Positions 1 to 8,074 of a DNA stretch of 55,893 bases are shown piece by piece; the stretch's first letter is position 1, and the number at the start of each line of letters is the position of its first letter. The DNA is from Sedimentitalea xiamensis. Its GTDB lineage: Bacteria; Pseudomonadota; Alphaproteobacteria; Rhodobacterales; Rhodobacteraceae. The notes under the pieces were generated by a model. That model saw only the letters and a program-made list of their open reading frames with translations. It ran no database searches and was not told where the DNA came from. The DNA lies in NCBI RefSeq assembly GCF_030164465.1, contig NZ_JASNJE010000031.1, positions 1 to 55,893 of the forward strand. The letters are read 5' to 3'. Position numbers and translations under genes: made by a program.

Positions 1-2
1 TC

Positions 3-725
3 ATCGACATGACCGGGGGTGACATCGGCATGACCAATCAGGAAAGCGCGAATCTCTGGATCGGCATGAACCTTGTCATTTGCTCGGAGGCGGAACTTCA
101 GAACCGCGGGATCGAGAACAACGGGACACGCCGCCCCGCCTATTACGATGGTAACACCGATCCTACAGACGATGTAGTGTTTGGCGGAGACATATACTAC
201 CTCAACAATACGGTGCCGCTCACTCCCTCGGCTACCTTCGGCTACACGACGAACGGCATGATCACTGGCAAGACCGTGAACGCAACGCACCATGTCTGCG
301 GCAACCTGTCGTTCGGGAGCACCAACCCTTATGGAACTGGATCATACACCCAGCCGATCTCAAACTCCTACCCAGAGGCCGGATACCCTGAGGGATTTAC
401 CAGATACACGGCGGTGGGGCGAACCAAGGACAATATTGTCGTAGATGACGATGAACCGGTTTTGACGAACGAGTTCTGGGATCCAGCGAATGCCAACAAC
501 AACACCCGCGTGACGCCCGCATCCGCCGCAGCCTTGTTCGAAAATTTCGCGGCCAAGGACTATCGCCCGGCTGCGGGGGGATTGCTGGATGGGCCGGGAG
601 CGGATCACTCCGATCTTCTGCCGAGCGGAGCGTGGATCGATTGGTTCGACTTCAATCGCGACCTCGAAGGACGGCCCTTCGATTGGTCGGTGAACCCGCC
701 CAAAGGCGCACTTCTGCCCACATGA
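3..725 (+). CDS. C-terminal part of a beta-helix-like phage-region protein (5' truncated)
   Basis: The frame is already open at the first bases of the window, so the first Met may not be the true start and the gene is treated as 5'-partial. The visible 240 or so residues are rich in Gly, Asn and Thr. They end in an Asp-Phe-x-x-Asp-x-x-Gly-Arg-Pro pattern followed by Gly-Ala, which resembles the C-terminal edge of right-handed parallel beta-helix proteins. It sits directly upstream of the capsid operon and is separated from it by a terminator. It could be a tail-spike, a decoration protein or a surface-active enzyme. No catalytic motif is visible and the family assignment is tentative. Confidence 0.55.
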   Translation: MDMTGGDIGMTNQESANLWIGMNLVICSEAELQNRGIENNGTRRPAYYDGNTDPTDDVVFGGDIYYLNNTVPLTPSATFGYTTNGMITGKTVNATHHVCGNLSFGSTNPYGTGSYTQPISNSYPEAGYPEGFTRYTAVGRTKDNIVVDDDEPVLTNEFWDPANANNNTRVTPASAAALFENFAAKDYRPAAGGLLDGPGADHSDLLPSGAWIDWFDFNRDLEGRPFDWSVNPPKGALLPT

Positions 726-758
726 ACCTGCGGCGGGGTGCGTCCCGCTACCTCAACT

Positions 759-792
759 AGCCCGCCCCGTTATTCGGTGGCGGGCTTTTTTA
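759..792 (+). terminator. Rho-independent terminator after the beta-helix gene
   Basis: An 8-bp perfect stem (AGCCCGCC paired with GGCGGGCT) with a 12-nt loop is followed by a run of T residues. It lies 33 nt after the stop codon of the upstream gene and separates that gene from the capsid operon. The 70 nt that follow are AT-rich and probably hold the capsid promoter, but I see no convincing -35/-10 pair. Confidence 0.88.
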
Positions 793-862
793 TTGCGTTT
801 GTGGTGACAGTTGCGCAATATTCGAAAATATGTTACGACAAAAGGGCAATTAAGGAAAACCT

Positions 863-2692
863 ATGCCCGCGTCAACTATAAATCGTAGTGGACATTTGTC
901 AGATCACGCCGTCCGTGCGGGATCCGGTGACACCGTCACCTTTCCGCTGTCGTCCGAGGAACCGTATCGTCGCTTTGACGGTGTGGAAATCCTCGACCAC
1001 ACGCGCGAAGCGATCGACCTGACGTGGTTGAACAGTGGCAACGCGCCCCTGTTGGATAACCACATCCGACACGATGGTATCGCCCGACAGGTCGGTGTGA
1101 TCACCCGCGCGTGGATCGACGGCAAACGCCTGTATGTGAGCGCAAAGTTCAGTTCACGTCCCGAGGCGCAAGCACTTCGTCAAGACGTGATCGACGGAAT
1201 CGTCCGCAACGTGTCGGTCGGCTACGAGCGTCTTGAAATCAAACGCGACGATGGCACCGAGGATTACCACGTCACGTCATGGAAGCCGACAGAGGCATCC
1301 TTTGTTCCTGTTCCTGCCGACACGACGGTCGGGATGGGGCGTTCCGCAACCCCAAAAATGGAGGCACACATGCCTGACAACATCCAAGGCGCCCCGAAGA
1401 CCGGGGAGCGCAAAATGCCCGGTGTCAAAACCGACGCGGAACGCGCCGCCGAGTTCGAAACGGCGCTGACCGACATCCGCTCGCTTGCGTCCGAACACAA
1501 CATCGGCAACGTCGGCGAGGCGTTCATCGAGGCGCAAATTCGCGCTGGCAACACGCCGTCGATCGAAGTGTTTCGTGGCATCGCCCGTTCGGAAATCCCC
1601 GAAGGGACCGCGCTGCGCAACGAGGACATCGGTCTGAACGATCAGGAGACCCGCAAGTTCTCGATCCTGAACCTCTGCGCTGCCATGCGCGACGGTGCCA
1701 CGTCCACCGACAATGAACGCGCTGCTTTCGAACTGGAAGCGTGTGAAGCTGCCGCGGCACAATCCGGCAAGGCCACCAAGGGTTCGTTCGTCCTGCCCGC
1801 TGAACTCATGCGGTCCTGGGATGACTTCGAAATCGAAGGTGTCCGGTCGTCTGCTGTTCGCGCCCCGGTATCCGCTGGTGGCAACCCGAACATCCAGGAC
1901 GTTACGCACCTGGCGTCGCGGTTCATCGACAACCTGCGCAATCGCCTGGTTCTCGGCCAACTCGGTATCACCATCCTTGACGGACTCACCGGTGACATCG
2001 AACTGCCGGGTGGCGACCAGAACGCACAGGCAGCATGGCTTGGGACGGAAGACGCGGACGCCGCAGAAACCGTGCCGACGTTCCGCAAGGTCTCGCTGAC
2101 CGTCCACGACGTTGCTGCGTACACCGACATCACCCGCCGGATGATCCAGTACAGCACCATCGGGATCGAGATGTACGTTCGGAACCAGTTGGTGACGGCA
2201 ATGGTCGAGGCGATCGACCTCGCCGGTTGGTATGGTTCCGGTCTCACCGGCGTTCCCGAAGGTCTGGCAAACACCACCGGCATCGGCTCCGTGACCTTTG
2301 CCGCTGCGGTCCCGACACGCAACGAACTGATCGACATGGACACGGCGATTGCCAACACCAACAACACCGGCACGCCCCACTTCGTATCGACCACGGCGAT
2401 GGGCGGTGCGTTGCGCAAGGCGCCGATCGACGCCGGTTCCGGCAAGTTCCTGATGGACGCAAGCGGTCTGGAAATCGGCAACCCATTCACCCGGTCCAAC
2501 CAGATCACCGACGGTGATGTATTCGCCGGCACGTTCGAGGACATGCTGATGGGTGCCTGGGGATCGCTCGAACTCGACCGTTCGACCGAAGCCAAGTTCC
2601 TTTCCGGTGGTCTGCGTCTGCGCGGGATCCAGTCGGTTGACTTCGGTGTTCGCCGGGTCGGCAGCTTCGTCTTGGGCAACGACACACCGTAA
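863..2692 (+). CDS. Fused prohead protease and HK97-type major capsid protein
   Basis: This 609-residue protein joins two head functions normally encoded by separate genes. Residues 1-160 look like an HK97-family (S78) prohead protease, with the LLDNH histidine motif near residue 67 and the VRNVSVGY serine motif with Ser118. Residues about 170-300 are a helical delta/scaffold-like segment, and residues about 305-609 are an HK97-fold capsid with the typical N-arm, E-loop and P-domain order. The protease would cut away the scaffold segment during prohead maturation. AAGGA lies upstream of the ATG. An in-frame internal start at Met170 probably makes capsid precursor without protease. Protease-capsid fusions are known in some phage lineages. 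Confidence 0.93.
   Translation: MPASTINRSGHLSDHAVRAGSGDTVTFPLSSEEPYRRFDGVEILDHTREAIDLTWLNSGNAPLLDNHIRHDGIARQVGVITRAWIDGKRLYVSAKFSSRPEAQALRQDVIDGIVRNVSVGYERLEIKRDDGTEDYHVTSWKPTEASFVPVPADTTVGMGRSATPKMEAHMPDNIQGAPKTGERKMPGVKTDAERAAEFETALTDIRSLASEHNIGNVGEAFIEAQIRAGNTPSIEVFRGIARSEIPEGTALRNEDIGLNDQETRKFSILNLCAAMRDGATSTDNERAAFELEACEAAAAQSGKATKGSFVLPAELMRSWDDFEIEGVRSSAVRAPVSAGGNPNIQDVTHLASRFIDNLRNRLVLGQLGITILDGLTGDIELPGGDQNAQAAWLGTEDADAAETVPTFRKVSLTVHDVAAYTDITRRMIQYSTIGIEMYVRNQLVTAMVEAIDLAGWYGSGLTGVPEGLANTTGIGSVTFAAAVPTRNELIDMDTAIANTNNTGTPHFVSTTAMGGALRKAPIDAGSGKFLMDASGLEIGNPFTRSNQITDGDVFAGTFEDMLMGAWGSLELDRSTEAKFLSGGLRLRGIQSVDFGVRRVGSFVLGNDTP
1360..1372 (+). promoter_or_regulatory. Internal ribosome-binding site and ATG for free capsid precursor
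   Basis: GGAGG at 1360-1364 is followed 5 nt later by an in-frame ATG at 1370, exactly at the junction between the protease domain and the scaffold/capsid part (Met170 of the fusion). Initiation here would give a 440-residue capsid precursor lacking the protease. This would allow a few protease-capsid fusions among many capsid subunits from one gene. The site is seen directly; its use is inferred. Confidence 0.7.
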
Positions 2693-2700
2693 CGAAATTA

Positions 2701-2726
2701 GCGACAGGGTCTCACGATCCTGTCGC
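2701..2726 (+). other. Hairpin between capsid and downstream head gene
   Basis: GCGACAGG and CCTGTCGC form a perfect 8-bp inverted repeat with a 10-nt loop, 8 nt after the capsid stop codon. No T-run follows, so it is more likely an mRNA-stabilising or attenuating hairpin than a full terminator. It could help set capsid expression above that of the downstream genes. Confidence 0.6.
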
Positions 2727-2755
2727 CCCTGTGAACATCAAAATTGGAGGCCGAG

Positions 2756-2977
2756 ATGGCTGATAAAGAGAAACCGAACGTCATTGCGATCACCGACTTC
2801 CGCCTGCGCGGTGTCAAAGTGGTCGAGGGTGAGGTCGTCGCCAAGAGCGACTTCGCGTCGAAAGGCGACTGGCAGAACCTTGCGAACATGCGCCCCGCGC
2901 GTGTCGAGGAAACCGACAAGCCCGTCGGCAAGCCGAAGGCACCCGCCAAGGCGGAAATGCCCGCAGCGAGCAAGTAA
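2756..2977 (+). CDS. Small phage head-region protein, unknown function
   Basis: This 73-residue protein follows the capsid gene. The ATG at 2756 was chosen because GGAGG ends 6 nt upstream; the longer frame starting with TTG at 2744 has no ribosome site. The N-terminal 45 residues read like a small beta-rich domain, and the C-terminus is a Lys/Pro/Ala-rich tail. Genes of this size and place in related phages are annotated as hypothetical or as small head completion proteins. It abuts the next gene without a gap (TAA then ATG). I do not recognise a family. Confidence 0.72.
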   Translation: MADKEKPNVIAITDFRLRGVKVVEGEVVAKSDFASKGDWQNLANMRPARVEETDKPVGKPKAPAKAEMPAASK

Positions 2978-3289
2978 ATGGCAGGGTCGTTCATCGAGAG
3001 CGACCTGTCGGCAGTATTCGCCTCGTCGGATTTCGGCGAGGCGGATTTCGCTGTGACGTGGAAGGGTTGCCCGGTCTCGGGCTGCATCTTCGATGACGAG
3101 GACGTCGCCGTCGAACTCGGCGAGGGCGTCGGGGAAATCATGCACCAGTCCGTCATCACCGGACAGTCCGCGAAGTTTCTTGGCATTGCCGACGGCGACC
3201 CGATGGTCGTCCGTGGCGTCAACTACACGGTCAAGCACTGGTCCGACGACGGAACGGGCGTGATCGAGATTCACCTAGAGGTCGTCTGA
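2978..3289 (+). CDS. Head-tail joining protein
   Basis: This 103-residue protein resembles the small head-tail attachment proteins (gpFII-like and related ATP-binding head-tail joining families) that sit between the capsid and the tail genes. The compact beta-rich sequence ends with a DDGTG-x-EIxLE pattern common in this group. It starts immediately after the stop of the preceding gene and its last base overlaps the ATG of the tail-terminator gene, so it is embedded in the morphogenesis operon. The role is inferred from size, position and this pattern. No catalytic activity is expected. Confidence 0.72.
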   Translation: MAGSFIESDLSAVFASSDFGEADFAVTWKGCPVSGCIFDDEDVAVELGEGVGEIMHQSVITGQSAKFLGIADGDPMVVRGVNYTVKHWSDDGTGVIEIHLEVV

Positions 3290-3738
3290 TGGCACACGTC
3301 CGAACGCAAATCAGAGAAGCGTTCAAGACCGAACTGGCAGCGAACCTGCCCGCCACCGGCTACGCGGTGTTCAGTTCCCGCAAGTTCAAGCGGAACCACG
3401 ACCGCGCCAAGGCCATTGTGGATATCCACATCAACAACGTCAACATCTCGCAACAGACGATGGGTGATGACCGGACGCACATTGCGTCGCTCTACATCCG
3501 TGTGCAGCGCAGCGACGCCGAGGACGCACTGGACGACGCGCTCGACAACGACGAAGTTTTGTTGACGCAAATCATCGAACAGCGCGACTGGTCGAGCCTC
3601 CTGGAAGAAGAACCGGAACTTGTGCAGGTCAATTTCGCGGAAGATTCTGACTCTGCGAGCGCAATCGGCGCAATAATCTTGCGCTATGACGTTGAATACC
3701 GTATTGATAAGACAAATCCCGAAATAGCGAGGAACTGA
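3289..3738 (+). CDS. Tail terminator / tail completion-like protein
   Basis: This 149-residue protein lies between the head-tail joiner and the tail tube gene, the standard place for the tail terminator (lambda gpU or gpZ analogue) that caps the finished tail tube for joining to the head. The N-terminus begins with a helix of the form RTQIREAFKTEL, typical of these proteins, followed by an alpha/beta core with an acidic stretch in the middle. The start overlaps the previous stop by 1 nt. The exact family (U-like versus Z-like) cannot be decided by eye. Confidence 0.66.
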   Translation: MAHVRTQIREAFKTELAANLPATGYAVFSSRKFKRNHDRAKAIVDIHINNVNISQQTMGDDRTHIASLYIRVQRSDAEDALDDALDNDEVLLTQIIEQRDWSSLLEEEPELVQVNFAEDSDSASAIGAIILRYDVEYRIDKTNPEIARN

Positions 3739-3740
3739 CA

Positions 3741-4130
3741 ATGGCGACGACAAAAGGCAAAGGCGGCGTTCTTTCCGTAGGTGGCGAGGTCGTCGGCGAA
3801 TTGAAGTCGATGGAAGTCACCGAGACCTCGAACGAGGTCGATACGTCCACGATGGGGACGGACTGGACCGGCGTCGACTCCACGCAAACCAGTTGGAAGG
3901 CAACCGGCGCGATGTTCTGGGATCCGCTCGACGCGGGCCAGGGTGAACTCGTGGTCGGCACCAAGGTCGCGGTCATCTTCTACCCCGCCGGGAACACCAC
4001 CGGTCTGGTCGAGGAAACCGGCAGCGCCCTCGTGACCAGCATCGGTCGCCAACAGGCGCACGACAACATCATTGAGTCGAGCATCGAACTGACCGGCGAC
4101 GGTGCGCTCGTCAAGAGCGTGGTGTCGTAA
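3741..4130 (+). CDS. Major tail tube protein
   Basis: This 129-residue beta-rich protein has the size and position of the siphophage tail tube subunit (TP901-1 or gpV-like). It opens with a Lys/Gly-rich stretch, then a GELKSMEVTETSNEVDTSTMG segment typical of tube proteins that pack as hexameric rings. It begins 2 nt after the preceding stop and its last base overlaps the tail chaperone ATG. Expected to be one of the most abundant tail proteins. No C-terminal Ig-like decoration domain is present. Confidence 0.82.
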   Translation: MATTKGKGGVLSVGGEVVGELKSMEVTETSNEVDTSTMGTDWTGVDSTQTSWKATGAMFWDPLDAGQGELVVGTKVAVIFYPAGNTTGLVEETGSALVTSIGRQQAHDNIIESSIELTGDGALVKSVVS

Positions 4131-4489
4131 TGGGACGGTTCACGAACGCGCTGAAGGCGGAAATCGGTTCCTACGAGAACACCGAATGGTCGGGGAAACT
4201 CGGCGGTATCGACGCAAACCTGTTCGCCAAGCCGATCACGTCTGCCGACATCAGCCGCATCAGCCGCAAGTTCCCCGACTTCGCACAGAACCCGTCGCCC
4301 GAGGGCATGGTCGAAATGGTGATCCTGAAGTGCCTGGACGAGAACGACGACAAGGCGTTCGACGTGCGGGACAAGAACCTGTTGATGAACATCGGGACCA
4401 ACAAACTCGGTGAGATATTCGGCGCCCTCTTTGGCGATCAGATGGACGAGTACACCGAGGACGACCTGGAAACCGACATAAAAAACTAG
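4130..4489 (+). CDS. Tail assembly chaperone, zero-frame product (gpG-like)
   Basis: This 119-residue protein precedes the tape measure gene, where siphophages encode the chaperone that coats the tape measure during tail assembly. The last three codons are ATA AAA AAC before TAG, which contains the heptamer A AAA AAC in the correct phase for -1 slippage. A low fraction of ribosomes should therefore make a longer gpG-T form (next entry). The C-terminus is strongly acidic, as is usual for the family. The ATG overlaps the stop of the tail tube gene. Confidence 0.82.
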   Translation: MGRFTNALKAEIGSYENTEWSGKLGGIDANLFAKPITSADISRISRKFPDFAQNPSPEGMVEMVILKCLDENDDKAFDVRDKNLLMNIGTNKLGEIFGALFGDQMDEYTEDDLETDIKN

Positions 4490-4647
4490 ACGAGGATCCG
4501 CTTCGCACCGCCTGTTTCGCCATTGCGATGAAGCTGAAGATGCGGGTCCAGGAAGTCGAGAATTGGCCGATCCAGGAAGTCCGCGATTGGCTCGCGTTCT
4601 CCGCACTAATGGAGCGACGACAAGATGAGCAGTCTTCGGGGCGTTAA
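4480..4647 (+). other. Programmed -1 frameshift site and T extension of the tail chaperone
   Basis: The heptamer A AAA AAC occupies 4480-4486 with the zero-frame codons AAA and AAC at 4481-4486, directly before the TAG stop. After a one-base backward slip the frame continues from 4486 through LDEDPLR and a helical segment with EVRDWLAFSALMERR to a TAA at 4645-4647. This adds 53 residues and makes a 172-residue G-T fusion. The extension overlaps the first 23 nt of the tape measure gene. The W-x-A-x-x-x-LMERR-type ending fits the T domain that contacts tube subunits. Slippage itself is inferred. Confidence 0.85.
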
Positions 4648-6406
4648 TTTCAAACTGTCTGCGACGAACGCCGCGCAACCGGCGTTCAACTCGTTCAATC
4701 GGGGCATGGCGTCCGTCAAGAAGGCCGCGAACTCTGCGCAAGCACCGATGAAGTCGTGGAACGCCGGTCTCAACGCACAGCGTCGGATGGTCCAACAGTT
4801 CGGTTTCCAGATGACGGACTTCGCAACACAGGTCGCCGGCGGTCAGTCCGCGATGCTAGCGTTCACCCAACAGGGTGGGCAGATGTTGCAGTTCTTCGGG
4901 CCGGCGGGCGCGATCATGGCGGCATTGCTTGCGGTCTTCGGATCCCTTGCGATCGCGGTCACGCGCAGCGGTGTGGCTATCAACCAGCTTTATCCGTACC
5001 TCGGCGCCCTTGAAGATGATTTCCGTGGACTGGTCGATGTGATCGGCAGCGTGATCGGCGTGTTCGCCGACATGGCGCGGTTCGTCGTCGCGCACCTGGA
5101 CGTCATCATCATTGCCGCCAGCCTCGTCGCGTCGTTCTTCCTGACCAAGTTCGTCAGTGCGATGGTTGTCGCCGCGTTCAGCACGAACGCCCTGCGTGCG
5201 GCGATGCTGGCAACGCACATGAGTTTCGTTCTGGGTGGGACGTCCGCTGCGGCGATGACCGTGGCGACGATCACATTGAGCGCCGCAATGAACGTCCTGC
5301 GGGTCGCGCTCATGCGCCTGGGTATCCCGTTGCTGGTGATCGGTCTGGCCTACCTGATCGAGCGGTTCGTCACGCTCACGCGCGGCGCGGGCGGGTTCGG
5401 CAATGCCATGCGTCTCTTGGGGTCGCTGGTCAAGTCCATCTTCGTCGGCATGGGCAAGGTGGCGCAAGGGCTGTTCAATATCATGGCGGGTGTCGCGGCC
5501 GCAATCAACGGCTCGTTCGTCAAGGCGTTCGCCGAGATTGCGAAGGCATGGGACGCCGTCGCCAATGGCATGGCCGCGACCTGGAACGCAATCGCCGGCA
5601 GCGACTTCGGCAAGAGCCTCGGGTTCGCTATCATGGGCGAGTCCAACGTCGCCGGGAAACTCAACAGCGCCGCCGACTCCCTGTTCACGACCGCCGTGGC
5701 GCGGATCAAACAAGGTGGTGAACAGATCAAGTCGTCCACCGAGGGCATCAAGGACGCATGGGCCAGCCTGAAAGCTGCAATCGCCGCTGGCGACGTCAAT
5801 TCCGCGCTGCCCGATTGGAGCAAGGGCGGCGACAAGGACGGCAAGGGCGGTGGTGGTAAAAGCCCGCTCAAGGAACTGAAGGACGAGGCCGATCGGATCA
5901 AGAAAGTGTTCGAGGACACGGCCAGTTCGATCAGTTCGTCCATGATGTCCGCGTTCCAGTCGCTCGCCGACGGCACCGCGTCGTTCGGCGACGCCGCGAA
6001 AAGCATCCTGGCGAGCATCCTGAAAAAGATCATCGAGATTCTGATGACGCCCGTGTTCAACTCGATCGCCGGGGCGATCACCAATGGCATTCAGGTGGGC
6101 ATGGGCAGCGTCGGGCTGTCGTTCGCTGGCGGCGGGTACACCGGTAACGGGTCGCGGTCTGGCGGTCTCGACGGGCAGGGTGGGTTCATGGCGATGCTGC
6201 ACCCGCGGGAGACCGTCATCGACCACACGCGCGGTCAGTCCTCGGGTGGCGGTCAGTCCGTCGTCTACTCCCCGCAGATCGACGCACGCGGCGCCGACGC
6301 TGGTGCTGTGGCGCGGATCGAGAACGCGCTGATCAAGGCCAACGCCGACTTTGAAAGCCGCGTCATCGGCACAGTCAACACGGCGCGGAAGCGGAGGATG
6401 CTCTAA
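4625..6406 (+). CDS. Tail tape measure protein
   Basis: This 593-residue protein sets tail length and is ejected with the DNA. It starts inside the T extension. The N-terminal 70 residues are Gln/Ala/Asn-rich helices, followed by hydrophobic segments near residues 95-115, 155-190 and 235-250 that could insert in the host membrane. A helical middle follows, and a C-terminal region with an FGDAAKSILASILKKIIEIL-like helix before a Gly-rich end, as in gpH-type tape measures. It is short for the family, which predicts a short tail (at roughly 0.15 nm per residue, near 90 nm). No lysozyme or peptidase domain is seen. Confidence 0.88.
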   Translation: MSSLRGVNFKLSATNAAQPAFNSFNRGMASVKKAANSAQAPMKSWNAGLNAQRRMVQQFGFQMTDFATQVAGGQSAMLAFTQQGGQMLQFFGPAGAIMAALLAVFGSLAIAVTRSGVAINQLYPYLGALEDDFRGLVDVIGSVIGVFADMARFVVAHLDVIIIAASLVASFFLTKFVSAMVVAAFSTNALRAAMLATHMSFVLGGTSAAAMTVATITLSAAMNVLRVALMRLGIPLLVIGLAYLIERFVTLTRGAGGFGNAMRLLGSLVKSIFVGMGKVAQGLFNIMAGVAAAINGSFVKAFAEIAKAWDAVANGMAATWNAIAGSDFGKSLGFAIMGESNVAGKLNSAADSLFTTAVARIKQGGEQIKSSTEGIKDAWASLKAAIAAGDVNSALPDWSKGGDKDGKGGGGKSPLKELKDEADRIKKVFEDTASSISSSMMSAFQSLADGTASFGDAAKSILASILKKIIEILMTPVFNSIAGAITNGIQVGMGSVGLSFAGGGYTGNGSRSGGLDGQGGFMAMLHPRETVIDHTRGQSSGGGQSVVYSPQIDARGADAGAVARIENALIKANADFESRVIGTVNTARKRRML

Positions 6407-7041
6407 TGGCTCTGACGTTCCCGCGCACCGACATTCTCACCGGCCTTGATTTCAGCCCGCAGACAGAACCGTTCAAACCCATGTGGCGCCAGGAGGTCAG
6501 CCGCACGGCTGGCGGTGTGACCATCGTGAAGAACATCGGGCCGCTATTGTGGAAGGCAAATTATGCGACGATCCCGATTCGAACCGCAGAAGCCGGCGAA
6601 GTCGAAGCGGACCTTTTGTCGCTTCAAGGTGGCGTTAAGACCTTTGAAGGGTACGACCCGCGCCACCCGCTGCCGGCGTCCGACAAGGTCTCGGCGCTCA
6701 CAGGCGTAACGGTGTCGTTCATCTCGCCGAACATGGAGCGTATGCAGATCATCGGCGTCCCGGTCGGATTCGTACTGACGAAAGGTGACTGGATCAGCGT
6801 CGATGACGGGGTGAACCTGAATCTCCTGAAGGTCGTGGAAACAAAGTCGGCCGACGGAACGGGCGAGGTCGCGCAGTTCACCGTCGCACCGTTCGTTCCG
6901 GTGTCTATCAGCGTTGGCGACCCGGTCACGCTTCGCTACCCCTGCGCCCGGTGGATGATCGACAAGGACAGCGTGCAGCGCGTCCCGGCCAGTGCATTGC
7001 ACGAGCGTATCGTGTTCTCCGCAACGCAGGTGATCGAATGA
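6406..7041 (+). CDS. Tail-tip protein (distal tail-like), unknown family
   Basis: This 211-residue, beta-rich protein follows the tape measure, where distal tail (Dit) or gpM-like proteins are found. It shows alternating beta strands and short loops, with an N-terminal FPRTDILTGLDFSP segment and a late ALHERIVFSATQVIE end. The ATG overlaps the last base of the tape measure stop, and its own stop overlaps the next ATG by 4 nt. It probably builds the hub under the tail tube. Assignment is by position and by overall beta content. Confidence 0.6.
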   Translation: MALTFPRTDILTGLDFSPQTEPFKPMWRQEVSRTAGGVTIVKNIGPLLWKANYATIPIRTAEAGEVEADLLSLQGGVKTFEGYDPRHPLPASDKVSALTGVTVSFISPNMERMQIIGVPVGFVLTKGDWISVDDGVNLNLLKVVETKSADGTGEVAQFTVAPFVPVSISVGDPVTLRYPCARWMIDKDSVQRVPASALHERIVFSATQVIE

Positions 7042-7643
7042 GGGTTCTGGATCCATCCGTTCAGGCGGCACTTGAGGCACGCGCAATTACCATGCGCGAC
7101 TTCGTCTGGATCATCGCGCGTGACCGCGTTGACCAGACACCCGTACCCTACGGGATGTGGTCAGGCATCGGCACCATCTCGGCGAGCGTCATCGACCCGC
7201 TGACCGGGTCGCCCGTGTCGCGCACGTTCGTCGGTGCCGGTGGACTGGTGGAAATCTCCCCGGTCCCGATGACAGCCAACATGACCGTGCAGTCAGTGAC
7301 CGTGTCGTTGAGCCACCTGGCGGATGCGAACGACCTGATCCGCGCCTACGACATCCGTCAGGCGCGGATCGAGGTCTGGCGTGGAATGTTCACACCGTCA
7401 ATGCAGCAAATATCTGCGGCGGTTCCCAGGTTCGTCGGGTTTATTGACGAGGCGTCAATACCGACGCCGGCCGAGAACCAGATCGGCAGCGCGGACCTCA
7501 CCTGTGTCAGCCACTCGCAAGAGATGAGTCGCAGCAATCCCGCAACCAGGTCCGACGCCGACACCCGTCGCCGCGACCCAACGGATACCTTCAGGCTGCA
7601 CGCCGCTGCCGTCGGTACATGGGAAGTGAATTGGTCGAGTTGA
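7038..7643 (+). CDS. Tail hub / gpL-like minor tail protein
   Basis: This 201-residue protein begins at the ATG at 7038, which overlaps the previous stop as ATGA. A much earlier in-frame start at 6951 was rejected because it lies inside the preceding gene. The second half carries an RIEVWRGMF segment, then FVGFIDEASI, and ends with SRSNPATRSDADTRRRDP, a pattern that I associate with baseplate hub adaptor proteins of alphaproteobacterial siphophages. In lambda the equivalent (gpL) joins the tube to the J spike. No Fe-S cysteine cluster like that of gpL is visible. Confidence 0.62.
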   Translation: MRVLDPSVQAALEARAITMRDFVWIIARDRVDQTPVPYGMWSGIGTISASVIDPLTGSPVSRTFVGAGGLVEISPVPMTANMTVQSVTVSLSHLADANDLIRAYDIRQARIEVWRGMFTPSMQQISAAVPRFVGFIDEASIPTPAENQIGSADLTCVSHSQEMSRSNPATRSDADTRRRDPTDTFRLHAAAVGTWEVNWSS

Positions 7644-8071
7644 TCCGAAAAGCGGAACGCCGCGACATCCCCGAGATGGTTCGAATGGCCGGCGAGTTCG
7701 TCGCTGCCAGCGGCACCGGCTTGCCGTTCGACCCCGTCTATGTCGCCGACTCGATCCGCGCACACATGGTCAACTCCGCGACCCTGTCGCTCATTCTCGA
7801 CGTCGATGGGTCCGCTCGGGGCATGTTGTGTGCGGTCGCCGCCCGGTCGCCCCTCGCGCCCGTCATGATCGCCGACGAACTCGCCTGGTGGATCGACCCG
7901 GAACATCGCGGGCGACACGCCGCGGCCATGCTCAACGCCTATGAGAAATGGGCGGTGCGGATTGGGTGTGACCATCTCGGGATGGTGGCGCTGGCCGGGT
8001 CGCGCACCGACGTCATCTATCGTCGCGCGGGGTACGCCCCGATCGAGACACGACATGTGAAGGGACTCTAG
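7619..8071 (+). CDS. GNAT-family acetyltransferase encoded in the tail operon
   Basis: This 150-residue protein has the order of a GCN5-related N-acetyltransferase. It has an N-terminal IRKAERRDIPEMVRMA helix, a central strand LILDVDGSARGML, then ELAWWIDPEHRGRHAAAMLN, where the PEHRGRHAA loop matches the acetyl-CoA pyrophosphate-binding motif A (R/Q-x-x-G-x-G/A), and a C-terminal YRRAGYAPIETRHVK motif B. The ATG overlaps the upstream gene by 25 nt; a TTG at 7640 is an alternative. Many phages have an NlpC/P60 or Mov34 peptidase (gpK) at this place. The substrate is unknown and could be a tail protein, host protein or small molecule. Confidence 0.82.
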   Translation: MGSELVELIRKAERRDIPEMVRMAGEFVAASGTGLPFDPVYVADSIRAHMVNSATLSLILDVDGSARGMLCAVAARSPLAPVMIADELAWWIDPEHRGRHAAAMLNAYEKWAVRIGCDHLGMVALAGSRTDVIYRRAGYAPIETRHVKGL

Positions 8072-8074
8072 GCT

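Noticed and set aside
1277-2380. Long minus-strand frames (over 340 codons) across the capsid gene
   Set aside because: They mirror the codon structure of the strongly supported plus-strand capsid gene and show no protein-family features.
4856-6226. 456-codon minus-strand frame over the tape measure gene
   Set aside because: Shadow of the tape measure gene; Arg/His-rich composition without recognisable motifs.
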